From the IMG/VR virus record IMGVR_UViG_3300009509_000010, positions 1 through 64,000 of that record: a stretch of DNA of 64,000 nt; one strand, 5' to 3'. Source of the DNA: a virus. Shown piece after piece: positions 1-6,744 of the stretch (within the stretch, counting starts at the first letter, position 1; every line of letters begins with the position of its first letter). The notes under the pieces were generated by a model. The model made no database searches. It saw nothing but the letters and a program-made list of their open reading frames with translations, and was not told the origin of the DNA. The position numbers and the translations under genes are program-made.

Positions 1-192
1 GGTCGACCCACGTCGAGGCCAACCGTCGGAGGTCGACCCACGTCGAGGCCAACCGTCGGAGGTCGACCCACGTCGAGGCCAACCGTCGGAGGTCGACCCA
101 CGTCGAGGCCAACCGTCGGAGGTCGACCCACGTCGAGGCCAACCGTCGGAGGTCGGCCCACGTCGAGGCCAACCGTCGGAGGTCGACCCACG
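1..192. repeat. Tandem 30-bp direct repeats, six copies plus 12 bp
   Basis: Six consecutive 30-bp units begin at 1, 31, 61, 91, 121 and 151, followed by the first 12 bp of a seventh (181-192). Units are identical except for one A-to-G change at 156 in copy 6. Each starts with the palindrome GGTCGACC. There are no unique spacers, so this is not a CRISPR array. The unit is a multiple of three and has no stop in any + frame; in frame 1 it reads as a ten-residue repeat in which the copy 6 change is synonymous. The array touches the left edge, so its full length is unknown. It may be an iteron or partition-type protein-binding array, or a contig-end repeat. Confidence 0.9.
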
Positions 193-315
193 GAAGTTCA
201 GGGAGGTGCAAGGAGGTGCACCTTGTGGGATTGCAGGAACCCACGATCGTCAAACCGGGGTATCCAATGGATTGCAAAAAACGCAAAGCTGGGGTGTGCA
301 GTGGTTGCACTCGGC
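193..315. other. Short non-coding spacer
   Basis: This stretch lies between the tandem repeats and the end of the leftward gene. It holds two close copies of GGAGGTGCA near 200-220 and a short GTGCA/TGCAC inverted repeat near 296-310, neither convincing as a terminator. An open + strand frame continues from the repeats to 525, but it overlaps the better-supported leftward gene and lacks recognisable features. Confidence 0.4.
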
Positions 316-723
316 CTAGGCGGCGTGCACCTCTTGGAGGCCCACCGCCTCGACAAAAGCGGCCACGTTTTCGGTCATGGGCCGGGCGGTAACCCAAAGG
401 TTGCCCAATGTGTCAATCAAGGCTCGCAACGCGGCCGAGATATTCGGTTCACCCCTTGGAGCTCCCCAAGCCCACAAGGCCCTCGTTTTGGCCGAGCGGG
501 TATAGGGGCTAATCCGGACATATGAGGAGTATACCCTAACGCCGTTCCAGGTTTTTGGCCTGTTATCCCGGGCGGGTAACGGCCCTAGGTGTTTTGGGTC
601 ACCGGTACACTCGAGCAGCATGGCCAAGAGCAACTGGCAAGCGTCGTCAACGGAGCTCACCCCTTGGGCTCGGCCCCAATTAAGCAGCATTTGATGTTGA
701 GCGTCTGTTAATCTCACGACCAT
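316..723 (-). CDS. Putative ribbon-helix-helix-like DNA-binding protein
   Basis: This 135-residue protein is the only leftward gene supported in the window. Its first 40 residues (MVVRLTDAQ, then two predicted amphipathic helices ending LLLAMLLE) resemble a ribbon-helix-helix DNA-binding domain: a short strand with R4 followed by helices. The remainder is unassigned. An in-frame ATG exists at 780, but the ATG at 723 is preferred because the domain starts there and a promoter ends just before it. It is divergent from the replication operon and flanked by repeated operator-like sequences, so an autorepressor, replication control or partition role is plausible. This assignment is inference; no catalytic motif is present. 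Confidence 0.5.
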   Translation of the reverse strand: MVVRLTDAQHQMLLNWGRAQGVSSVDDACQLLLAMLLECTGDPKHLGPLPARDNRPKTWNGVRVYSSYVRISPYTRSAKTRALWAWGAPRGEPNISAALRALIDTLGNLWVTARPMTENVAAFVEAVGLQEVHAA

Positions 724-729
724 GGCGTG

Positions 730-759
730 GATATAGACAAGGTAAGGGGAAAAAGTCAA
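730..759 (-). promoter_or_regulatory. Sigma70-like promoter for the leftward gene
   Basis: On the minus strand TTGACT (759-754), an 18-nt spacer and TATATC (735-730) match a -35/-10 pair. Transcription would start about seven bases further on, at or next to the ATG at 723, giving a leaderless or nearly leaderless mRNA. No Shine-Dalgarno sequence precedes that ATG, which agrees with this reading. Confidence 0.5.
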
Positions 760-762
760 GCC

Positions 763-778
763 TGGCACACTGGCACAC
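763..778. repeat. Tandem TGGCACAC octamers, possible operator
   Basis: The octamer TGGCACAC occurs twice back to back (763-770, 771-778), directly upstream of the leftward -35 box. The same octamer recurs at 984-991 and inverted at 923-930. Four copies within about 230 bp of a divergent control region suggest a repeated protein-binding site. Confidence 0.5.
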
Positions 779-800
779 AACCTATACCTTTATGGTGACC

Positions 801-890
801 AACATATATGCAGTGGTTGCAACAACTCATGGAGCTTGCAACAACCTACAACAACCTACAACAGCTGATATCAACCTCTGCATATATGTT
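801..890. repeat. Inverted pair of 19-bp elements around a 10-bp tandem repeat
   Basis: AACATATATGCAGTGGTTG at 801-819 is repeated in inverted orientation at 872-890 with 18 of 19 bases identical. Each copy contains the palindrome CATATATG. Between them lie two exact copies of ACAACCTACA (841-850, 851-860). The segment is much more AT-rich than the surrounding phage genes. Paired operators or an origin-type unwinding region are the likeliest readings. An open frame across it (792-1010) looks non-protein-like. Confidence 0.6.
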
Positions 891-920
891 AAAATATATA
901 AGAGTAAGGAACTAAGAGCC

Positions 921-993
921 AGGTGTGCCACCTGTGACAATGAATCACACATAATACCACAAAAGCATAAGGTTGTCACGGGGTGGCACACCT
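921..993. repeat. Inverted repeat carrying the TGGCACAC motif
   Basis: AGGTGTGCCACC at 921-932 is perfectly inverted at 982-993. The match extends through TGTGACAA (933-940) against TTGTCAC (973-979) with one small indel, giving arms of about 20 bp separated by roughly 32 bp. It lies 90 bp before the primase-helicase start, so it could be an operator for the rightward operon or a hairpin in its leader RNA. Confidence 0.6.
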
Positions 994-1080
994 TTTTAGG
1001 CATCAACTAACGCTTCTTGCTCCTATGTCTGTGGTTGCGCTACAAATTGCATCGTCGCTCAATTTCTCGGGGGCGCGTGA

Positions 1081-3555
1081 GTGCAACGGAACGTTACGTT
1101 ATCCGTATGGTCTAGTCCTATGGCCACAAGGGGCAACCTCGTTTGTGCCCCGTGGTCGGATTGGGTCAATTTGTTGTCAAACCATGTGCGGCGTCGAGAC
1201 AAGATCGGGCCGGGGTACGCTTGCGGGGTGATCCCCGAGGGCAAGCCTAGGCGTCAAGAACACGTCGAGGCCGCCGATATGGTTTGCCTTGATATAGACA
1301 AGGGGACCGACGATCAGGTTTGCCAGATAATTCAAGCGTTTAGGCCCTACGATTTCGCCCTTTATACAACCTTTACGCATGCTTATTACAAATTAGGCAC
1401 CAAGGACACCCCGGCGGGGCCGGGGGATACCAGACAAAGCAAGCTGCGGGTCCTCCTCCCTTTTGCCAGGCGGGTGACCCCCGAGGAATACTCTCGGATC
1501 TGGCCCGTGGTGATGCGGCTGGCAAGGCACCCGATCGACGGGTGCATCCAAACCCTAAACCAAGTCTATTTCCTCCCCTCGGCCATGCCGGGGGCCCCGG
1601 TATTGGCCCAAGCCAACCAAACCGGCCGGTGGCTCGATCCCGACACCCTTTTGGAGCTCGCCGAGGCCCCCACCGAACCCACCGCCCCCACCGAACCCAC
1701 CGCCCCCTTGCCCTCCGAGGAGGTGCTCGATCAGGTGGACGCGATCGTGCGCAAGCTTGCAAAAATGCTGAGATCGCACCCTCTCAAGGCGGCGGCCAAC
1801 GCCTTGATCAACGGGCAATCCCTCGACTTTGGGGATGGCCGACATGACACGATCTTGCGGCTCACCGGGTGGCTTGCGTTCAAGACCGAGGCGGATCCCT
1901 TGGCCCCCGAGGTGGTCGAGGCTTTGTTTTCCAAATCGGTGGAAACCATGCGGCGGGAAAAGCCGGGCGACATGGCCGGGGTGACAACCGAGGCCGCGGT
2001 GAGGGCCTACGAGACCGCGATCACCAAGGCCGTCACCGCCAAACAAAAGGAGCGGGTCGAGGCCCAAGCAAAATACGCGGGCCCCCGGTCACCGGAATGG
2101 CCCCCCGAGGCGATCGAGCGGTGTGCGCAGCTTCAAGAGAGCACCCCCGACGAGCTCGCCTATATTATCCAGCGGGACCGATCCCACTACATTTTGCAGC
2201 CGTCCGGATACTTTTCGGGGCCGTTTACAAAAGAGGACGCGATCGTCGAGATCACCCAAGCCCTAGGCAAGTCGCCGATCAGCCTATACGAGACCAAGGG
2301 CGACGGGTTTAGACCTCGGAGCTTTTCCGAGATTGTCAGACACTACGGCGAGATCGCCCAAGAGGTGGTGGCCGACCTCGCAACGCAACGCAGCTTTTAC
2401 GATCGCCCTACCCGGACAATTCACGAGGCCGTTTGCCCTCTCAAGGCGAGGACCCCGGCCTATGATTCCAATATCGATCAATATATCCGCCTTTTTGCGG
2501 GGACCGAGGCCAACTATAACAAGCTCCTCGATTGGATGGCCTGCTGTCCCGACCTCACAAAAATGTTGTGCGCCCTAACAATCAAGTCGGACCCCGGGAC
2601 GGGCAAAACCTTGTTTGCCCAAGGGCTCGCCTCCTTGTGGTCCAAGGGCGGAGCCCCCGCAAGTCCCGAGGTGATCTTGGGCAACTTCAACGAGGACCTG
2701 ACACGTTGCCCCCTTGTTTTCGCCGATGAAAAATTGCCCAAGTCCTACCGGTGGGATTCGGTGACCGCAAAGCTACGGGCCGAGATCGCAAGCTTAGTCC
2801 GGACCCTCAACCGAAAGTATTACTCACCGGTAGGCCTACATGGATCCTTGCGCTTCATTCTCGCGACCAACAACCCGATGATCCTTGCCTCGAATATTTC
2901 GACCTCGGCCGATTTGCATGCGGTGGCGGTTCGGTTTCTCTATATCGAGCCCGATCCCGAGGCCGAAAAATACCTCCTCCGGTTTGACTTCGAGACAAAG
3001 GACCGCTGGCGAACCGACGGGATCGCAAGTCACGCGCTTTGGCTCCAACAAAACCGCGAGGTAGTGCCCACCGGGCGGTTTTGGGTTACGGGCGATATCG
3101 ACAAAATGCACCGCCTCTTGGTGACCTCGAGCGATTGGAACAGTTGGATCTGTGAGTGGGCGGTTAAAGGCCTGCTCGACGGGTACCGCAAGATCGAGCA
3201 AAACCAAGAAACGGTCGGCCGGGTGGTGGTGCAGGATGGCAAGCTCTACATAAACACCAACGCGATCACCGACGGGTGGCAACTTTACACCAACTATCCC
3301 CACGTGGCGCCCGACCCCCGGCGGATTGCCACCGCCCTACGGTCGATCGCGAGTGACCCCAAGCCGGTCCAAGTCCGGACCCATGGCACCCGGTATCGAT
3401 ATTTCGAAATTGACCTCGGGCACCTAATCGCGTGGGCCGACGAAAAAGGGATCAGCTCCGAGGCCGATATTCATTTAGCGATTGCCCGAGGCCCGGCGGA
3501 GCTCCCCAAGGTGATCGATTTCAACGCTAAGCTAAAAGGAAATGAATACCAATGA
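1081..3555 (+). CDS. Primase-helicase (AEP-like primase plus DUF5906-type helicase)
   Basis: This 824-residue protein should prime and unwind DNA at the phage fork. The N-terminal part has archaeo-eukaryotic primase-like motifs: LDID at 70-73 (metal-binding D71, D73), TTFTH ending at H100, then KLRVLLPF and NQVYFLPS. A Pro/Thr-rich linker (repeated APTEPT) follows near 200. The C-terminal part is a P-loop helicase: G506-T-G-K509-T510 as Walker A, FAD549E550 as Walker B, and ATNN as a sensor-like motif. The GTG start at 1081 follows a GGGGG stretch at a good distance; an ATG at 1120 is possible. Its stop overlaps the thyX start. A shortened copy of its helicase domain lies at 4160-4675. Confidence 0.85.
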   Translation: MQRNVTLSVWSSPMATRGNLVCAPWSDWVNLLSNHVRRRDKIGPGYACGVIPEGKPRRQEHVEAADMVCLDIDKGTDDQVCQIIQAFRPYDFALYTTFTHAYYKLGTKDTPAGPGDTRQSKLRVLLPFARRVTPEEYSRIWPVVMRLARHPIDGCIQTLNQVYFLPSAMPGAPVLAQANQTGRWLDPDTLLELAEAPTEPTAPTEPTAPLPSEEVLDQVDAIVRKLAKMLRSHPLKAAANALINGQSLDFGDGRHDTILRLTGWLAFKTEADPLAPEVVEALFSKSVETMRREKPGDMAGVTTEAAVRAYETAITKAVTAKQKERVEAQAKYAGPRSPEWPPEAIERCAQLQESTPDELAYIIQRDRSHYILQPSGYFSGPFTKEDAIVEITQALGKSPISLYETKGDGFRPRSFSEIVRHYGEIAQEVVADLATQRSFYDRPTRTIHEAVCPLKARTPAYDSNIDQYIRLFAGTEANYNKLLDWMACCPDLTKMLCALTIKSDPGTGKTLFAQGLASLWSKGGAPASPEVILGNFNEDLTRCPLVFADEKLPKSYRWDSVTAKLRAEIASLVRTLNRKYYSPVGLHGSLRFILATNNPMILASNISTSADLHAVAVRFLYIEPDPEAEKYLLRFDFETKDRWRTDGIASHALWLQQNREVVPTGRFWVTGDIDKMHRLLVTSSDWNSWICEWAVKGLLDGYRKIEQNQETVGRVVVQDGKLYINTNAITDGWQLYTNYPHVAPDPRRIATALRSIASDPKPVQVRTHGTRYRYFEIDLGHLIAWADEKGISSEADIHLAIARGPAELPKVIDFNAKLKGNEYQ

Positions 3556-4163
3556 TACTAGTTAGCCAATCGTATGAGATATTGACCCCGATCGACGGTG
3601 ACCGGATCCTAAAATCAATCGAGCGGGCCGGTCGGACGTGTTACAAGTCCGAGGACAAGATCACCGAACACTCGGCCAAAAAATTCGTCGCGATGATCTT
3701 GGCCCGTGGCCACGAGTCGGTGATTGAGCATGAATCGATCTCGGTAAAATTCACAACCGATCGCGGGGTGTCCCATGAGATCGTGCGCCACCGTCTCGCG
3801 TCATACTCCCAAGAGTCAACGCGCTATTGCCGATACGAGGGCGAGATCCAGGTTATTGGCCCCCCGGGGCTCAACGAGGAGACTCGCGAAGTATGGCTCC
3901 AGGCCATAGGCGTGGCCCAAGGAGCCTATCAACGACTTTTGGACTATGGCGTTACACCTGAGATCGCGCGGTCGGTTTTGCCGAATGCCCTCAAAACCGA
4001 GATTGTCATGACCGCAAACCTTCGGGAGTGGCGGCATTTTTTCAAGCTCCGAACCGCAAACGCCGCACACCCGCAAATGCGCCAGCTAACACGCCCCCTC
4101 CTCGCCGAGCTCCAAGAGAGAATACCGGTGATTTTTGATGGCGTGGGAGATATCGAGAAATGA
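3552..4163 (+). CDS. thyX: Flavin-dependent thymidylate synthase ThyX
   Basis: ThyX makes dTMP from dUMP using FAD, NADPH and methylenetetrahydrofolate. The 203-residue length is typical. The signature RHRxxSxxxxSxR is present as R79-H80-R81-L-A-S84-Y-S86-Q-E-S89-T-R91, followed by a conserved C-terminal region with EWRHFFKLR and HPQMR. It overlaps the primase-helicase stop by four bases (ATGA) and the next gene in the same way, so it belongs to the replication operon. Phages carry it to raise the dTMP pool, or to bypass a host ThyA. Confidence 0.97.
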   Translation: MILVSQSYEILTPIDGDRILKSIERAGRTCYKSEDKITEHSAKKFVAMILARGHESVIEHESISVKFTTDRGVSHEIVRHRLASYSQESTRYCRYEGEIQVIGPPGLNEETREVWLQAIGVAQGAYQRLLDYGVTPEIARSVLPNALKTEIVMTANLREWRHFFKLRTANAAHPQMRQLTRPLLAELQERIPVIFDGVGDIEK

Positions 4164-4675
4164 AGTCTATCCTACCCGTTTTCAACCGCAACATTGCCAC
4201 GTGGCTCCGCCTTTTGGCGGGGTCTGAGGCCTCGCGGGTCGAGCTGCTCGATTGGATGGCCACGGCCCCCGATTTATCCAAGCCCTTGCGGGCCCTCGTA
4301 TTCAACGGGCCGCCGGGGACGGGTAAAACGTTGTTTGCCCAAGGGATGGCCACCCTTTGGGGCCGGGGCGGGACCCCCGAGGACGCCGAGGGGGGCGAGC
4401 AGTGCCCTTTTCTATTCGTGGGCGAGAGCTTCACCCAAATCAAGGGGCTTGAAGCCAAGATCGGGGCCTTGGTGCAATCAAGGACGTGTCGCGTGGTGGT
4501 GGCCACTAACGCCGAGCTCGACCTCCTCAAAACCCGGTTTTTGGTCGTGACCCCCGATCCCAAAGCTGCCGATTTCCTCGGAGCTCAACCAATCGGGTCC
4601 TTGGATGATTGGCGGCGGTCCAAGATCGCGGCCCACGCCATGTACCTACACAAAAACCAAGGGGTGGAGCCGTGA
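4160..4675 (+). CDS. Shortened paralogue of the primase-helicase P-loop domain
   Basis: This 171-residue protein aligns colinearly with residues from about 480 onward of the primase-helicase: LLDWMA, then a Walker A PPGTGKTLFAQGM, a GRGGTPE segment, ATN, and a C-terminal stretch ending in AHAMYLHKNQGVEP that matches SHALWLQQNREVVP. The Walker B position reads FLFVGES instead of LVFADEK, so the metal-coordinating Asp is missing, and the core between Walker B and the sensor is shortened. It probably arose by duplication and shrinkage. It may bind ATP without hydrolysing it, for example as a loader or regulator. The start overlaps the thyX stop (ATGA). Confidence 0.8.
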   Translation: MKSILPVFNRNIATWLRLLAGSEASRVELLDWMATAPDLSKPLRALVFNGPPGTGKTLFAQGMATLWGRGGTPEDAEGGEQCPFLFVGESFTQIKGLEAKIGALVQSRTCRVVVATNAELDLLKTRFLVVTPDPKAADFLGAQPIGSLDDWRRSKIAAHAMYLHKNQGVEP

Positions 4676-4797
4676 TCGTGGTCTTTGCTTTTTGGGCCAC
4701 CACGATCGCGGCGGCGGCCCTTTCGATTGCCTACCCCATGGTGGGGGGTCTCGCGTTGACCGTGGTGGGCCTGATTTATCTTTGGTGTCGAGGGTGA
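4672..4797 (+). CDS. Small membrane protein, 41 residues
   Basis: A GTG start overlaps the previous stop (GTGA) and is preceded by a purine-rich GGGTGGAG. The product consists almost entirely of two hydrophobic segments (VIVVFAFWATTIAAAAL and GGLALTVVGLIYLWC) joined by a short turn, so it should be a two-pass inner-membrane peptide. Function is unknown. Its tight coupling to the operon supports it being real. Confidence 0.6.
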   Translation: MIVVFAFWATTIAAAALSIAYPMVGGLALTVVGLIYLWCRG

Positions 4798-4800
4798 GCC

Positions 4801-5016
4801 ATGACCGAGTTTTTCACCATATCCCGTGACCAAACCGACTACCCAAACCAATTTGTGGTGCGGCGTTACCCAAGCAAAAAAACCGTGGCGGTCTCGTTTA
4901 CGCTCGAGGGGGCCCGGGTGGCCCTCAAAAAACGAGCGCCTTTAGCGGCCCCCCTCACCGGCGGGGTGTTGCCAAACACCGATGGTTGTGAAGTTTGGAG
5001 GGTGGAAAGTGCCTAG
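4801..5016 (+). CDS. Small protein of the DYP-VRRY family (paralogue of 7020-7244)
   Basis: This 71-residue protein has the pattern FTISRDQTDYPNQFVVRRY near its start. The gene at 7020-7244 shows the same pattern as YTIYRNPRDYPGQYVARRW, so the two are paralogues within this operon. No catalytic motif is evident and the function is unknown. Its last bases form the first copy of the 19-bp repeat described at 5010-5092. Confidence 0.7.
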   Translation: MTEFFTISRDQTDYPNQFVVRRYPSKKTVAVSFTLEGARVALKKRAPLAAPLTGGVLPNTDGCEVWRVESA

Positions 5017-5092
5017 AAAACACGATCGATCCATAGCCAAGCCCGCCCCTACGGGGCGGGCGGGGGGATTGTATGCCTAGAAAACACGATCG
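5010..5092 (+). repeat. 19-bp direct repeat flanking a GC hairpin
   Basis: TGCCTAGAAAACACGATCG occurs at 5010-5028 and 5074-5092. The second copy is the start of the next gene. Between them is a 9-bp all-G/C stem with a 3-nt loop (5041-5049 paired with 5053-5061), followed by GGGGGG that doubles as the ribosome-binding site for the ATG at 5073. The first copy also carries a GTG (5009) that would encode the same MPRKHDR start and then stop at 5077-5079 after 23 codons. A local duplication or small insertion split the original gene start and placed a hairpin over its ribosome-binding site. Confidence 0.8.
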
Positions 5093-5552
5093 CTGCTCGG
5101 GCCATTGTTGCGAGCGGTTCACCTTGCCCCTATCCCCCGAGGAGCTCGCGGCCGGTTATCAGCGGTGGCTCGGGCGAGACAGCCAAGCCCTCACAATGAA
5201 CAAGGCTGAAATCGCGCCGCTTTATCAGGATATCTATTTGATTGCCCCCATGGTGGTCTACCTCGGGCACACCAACAAACACCCCCCAAAGGTCAACCCA
5301 ACCGACGCCGAGCTTTTGGGCAACCCCGAGGAGCAGGGCCATTATTACCGGTGCAAACACCTCGACCCCAAAACGCGGGATTGCACGATCTACGAGATCC
5401 GGCCCGCAATGTGTCGGGGTTACCCCTATAACAACGAGTGCAATTATGCGCGATGTACTTGGAAAAGCCGCAAGGCCAAAAAGCAGACCTCGGCCCAATT
5501 GCGCAAGCGCAAGCGGGCGTTGACGGCCGAGGTCGAGGAGCCGAGAAAATGA
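5073..5552 (+). CDS. YkgJ-like cysteine-cluster protein
   Basis: This 159-residue protein has the cysteine spacing of the YkgJ zinc- or iron-chelating family: RCSGHCC at 8-14, then YYRCKHLDPKTRDCTIYEIRPAMCRGYP in the C-terminal half, where the RP-C-R-YP pattern is typical. A Lys/Arg-rich tail follows. Biochemical function in the family is poorly known; metal binding is likely. The ATG follows a G-rich hairpin that may hide its ribosome-binding site. The next gene overlaps its stop (ATGA). Confidence 0.8.
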   Translation: MPRKHDRCSGHCCERFTLPLSPEELAAGYQRWLGRDSQALTMNKAEIAPLYQDIYLIAPMVVYLGHTNKHPPKVNPTDAELLGNPEEQGHYYRCKHLDPKTRDCTIYEIRPAMCRGYPYNNECNYARCTWKSRKAKKQTSAQLRKRKRALTAEVEEPRK

Positions 5553-5941
5553 GATCTGATAATAAAACTAGGTTTATGAGCCGGTGCGTTCACTACAAGG
5601 GCCCATGGGACGCCACCAATTGCGCCGCGGGGGTGGAGCGTGCCACCATGTTAGATACCTCCCGAATCCCACCGCGGCGGGTCTGTGATTCACCTGACAC
5701 CACGATTGCTTGTGACAAAAAACAACTCCCCACCGAGGACGATTGGCATGCCAAGCAAGAACGAGACCTCGCGGCCTTGGGTCGTATGGCGGCGATCCGG
5801 TTGGCGATATTTGCCACCGGTGAGACCCAAGGATCGCTAGATTGCCCCTGTTGCAACGGCCGGGTGGGTTTTTCGATTGCAGGCAACGGCCACGTGGCCG
5901 CGGCATGCTCAACCCCGGGGTGTGCAAAATGGATCGAGTAG
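5549..5941 (+). CDS. Cysteine-rich small protein with C-terminal zinc ribbon
   Basis: This 130-residue protein starts at an ATG overlapping the previous stop. It has scattered cysteines in the first half (CVHY, C22 region, CDS, ACDKK) and a C-terminal zinc ribbon: CPCC, GFSIAGNGHVAAAC and PGCAKW. The function is not recognised. Such ribbons often bind nucleic acid or mediate contacts. It is one of a run of small zinc-binding proteins in this operon. Confidence 0.7.
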   Translation: MRSDNKTRFMSRCVHYKGPWDATNCAAGVERATMLDTSRIPPRRVCDSPDTTIACDKKQLPTEDDWHAKQERDLAALGRMAAIRLAIFATGETQGSLDCPCCNGRVGFSIAGNGHVAAACSTPGCAKWIE

Positions 5942-6108
5942 AACCCAAGGGCCTAGTGGTCAACGAACGTTGCGACGTGTGCGGCGCGTTTGTGCCCGTG
6001 GTCCAAACCTATTTTTGCATTTGTGGGGTGGTAGTGTGTGGCGATTGTTGGAATCATGACGCCCACATGTGTGTTGATTGTGAATTTGAAAAGGATAAAC
6101 CAAAATGA
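5929..6108 (+). CDS. Very small multi-zinc protein (59 residues)
   Basis: Four cysteine pairs, CDVC, CIC, CGDC and CVDC, are packed into 40 residues with a histidine between the last two, a treble-clef or B-box-like arrangement able to bind two zinc ions. The ATG at 5929 has GGGGTG upstream and overlaps the end of the previous gene; an upstream ATG at 5905 is less likely. It overlaps the next start (ATGA). The role is unknown. Confidence 0.65.
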   Translation: MDRVEPKGLVVNERCDVCGAFVPVVQTYFCICGVVVCGDCWNHDAHMCVDCEFEKDKPK

Positions 6109-6440
6109 ATTGGCATGTGCATTGCAACCTTATAAGAATCTCGCGCCGCGGTTTTCCGCGGCGGGCAATCACGCAATGGCGCCCCAATGCCCCCGAGGCG
6201 GAGCTCCTCGAAAAAATGCCGGTGATTTTTTCCCGGTGTCCCAACTGTGGGGAGGCCCCGTTTGTGCCCTATGTGCGGGGTAAAGTGCAACGCTTGGTTT
6301 GGCCCAACTTCCTATCGTGGTTTTGGGACACCTTGCGGGGCCGGCGGTGGCCTAATTGTGCTTTGATCTGTCGATCGTGTTCCCACCTCGTGGCGTGGGA
6401 GCGGGTCGCAAACGATATCGAGGTGGCAACCAATGACTGA
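6105..6440 (+). CDS. Zinc-ribbon small protein
   Basis: This 111-residue protein has CPNC near residue 45 and CRSC near residue 90, a classical two-pair zinc ribbon, with a Trp-rich segment between (WPNFLSWFWD). The start overlaps the previous stop (ATGA). A perfect 8-bp hairpin with a TTTT loop (6144-6163) lies early in the coding region; an internal ATG at 6216 just before the ribbon is a possible second start. Function unknown. Confidence 0.65.
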   Translation: MNWHVHCNLIRISRRGFPRRAITQWRPNAPEAELLEKMPVIFSRCPNCGEAPFVPYVRGKVQRLVWPNFLSWFWDTLRGRRWPNCALICRSCSHLVAWERVANDIEVATND

Positions 6441-6744
6441 GACTCGAGACCTAAACGAGCAGCTTGACCATCTTCGCAAGGTACACTCGGCCATGGCGCG
6501 AAACGCCACCGCCGAGACCATGATCGGGGTCAGTTGGATCCTAATCGATTACATGCTTTGGACGATAGACCATAGGCAAGCGCCGGTGGACCCATACAGA
6601 CCAAAAACAAAACCCTTTGAGCGAGGACAGCTTTACTCGGTGATCAGTCAATCGGGTAGCGGGTCGGCTGTGGACTTGTTGGGGGATGTTTTACGAGACC
6701 TTGACCAAGCCGAGGCCAAGATCCGGGAGGTGGGCCTTGACTAA
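6433..6744 (+). CDS. Small helical protein, paralogue of the next gene
   Basis: This 103-residue, mostly helical protein begins MTETRDLNEQLDHLRK and ends with LLGDVLRDLDQAEAKI. The next gene ends its core with LFGDIVDDLDQAE, with a YEPKT/YRPKT motif in the middle of both, so they are tandem duplicates. No family is recognised. It overlaps both neighbours by a few bases. Confidence 0.65.
   Translation: MTETRDLNEQLDHLRKVHSAMARNATAETMIGVSWILIDYMLWTIDHRQAPVDPYRPKTKPFERGQLYSVISQSGSGSAVDLLGDVLRDLDQAEAKIREVGLD

Noticed and set aside
1-192. CRISPR array
   Set aside because: The 30-bp units are directly adjacent with no unique spacers and there are no cas genes other than a lone Cas4/RecB-like phage nuclease.
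223-525. Rightward ORF continuing from the tandem repeats
   Set aside because: It overlaps the leftward gene, has Arg/Gly/Pro-rich composition without recognisable features and has no clear start; the leftward gene has a promoter and a domain-like start.
792-1010. 72-codon rightward ORF in the control region
   Set aside because: It spans both inverted repeats and the tandem decamer, has no homology-like pattern and its composition follows the AT-rich DNA.
983-1231. 82-codon ORF overlapping the primase-helicase start
   Set aside because: Reads as an out-of-frame shadow; the primase frame shows conserved motifs from its first 75 residues.
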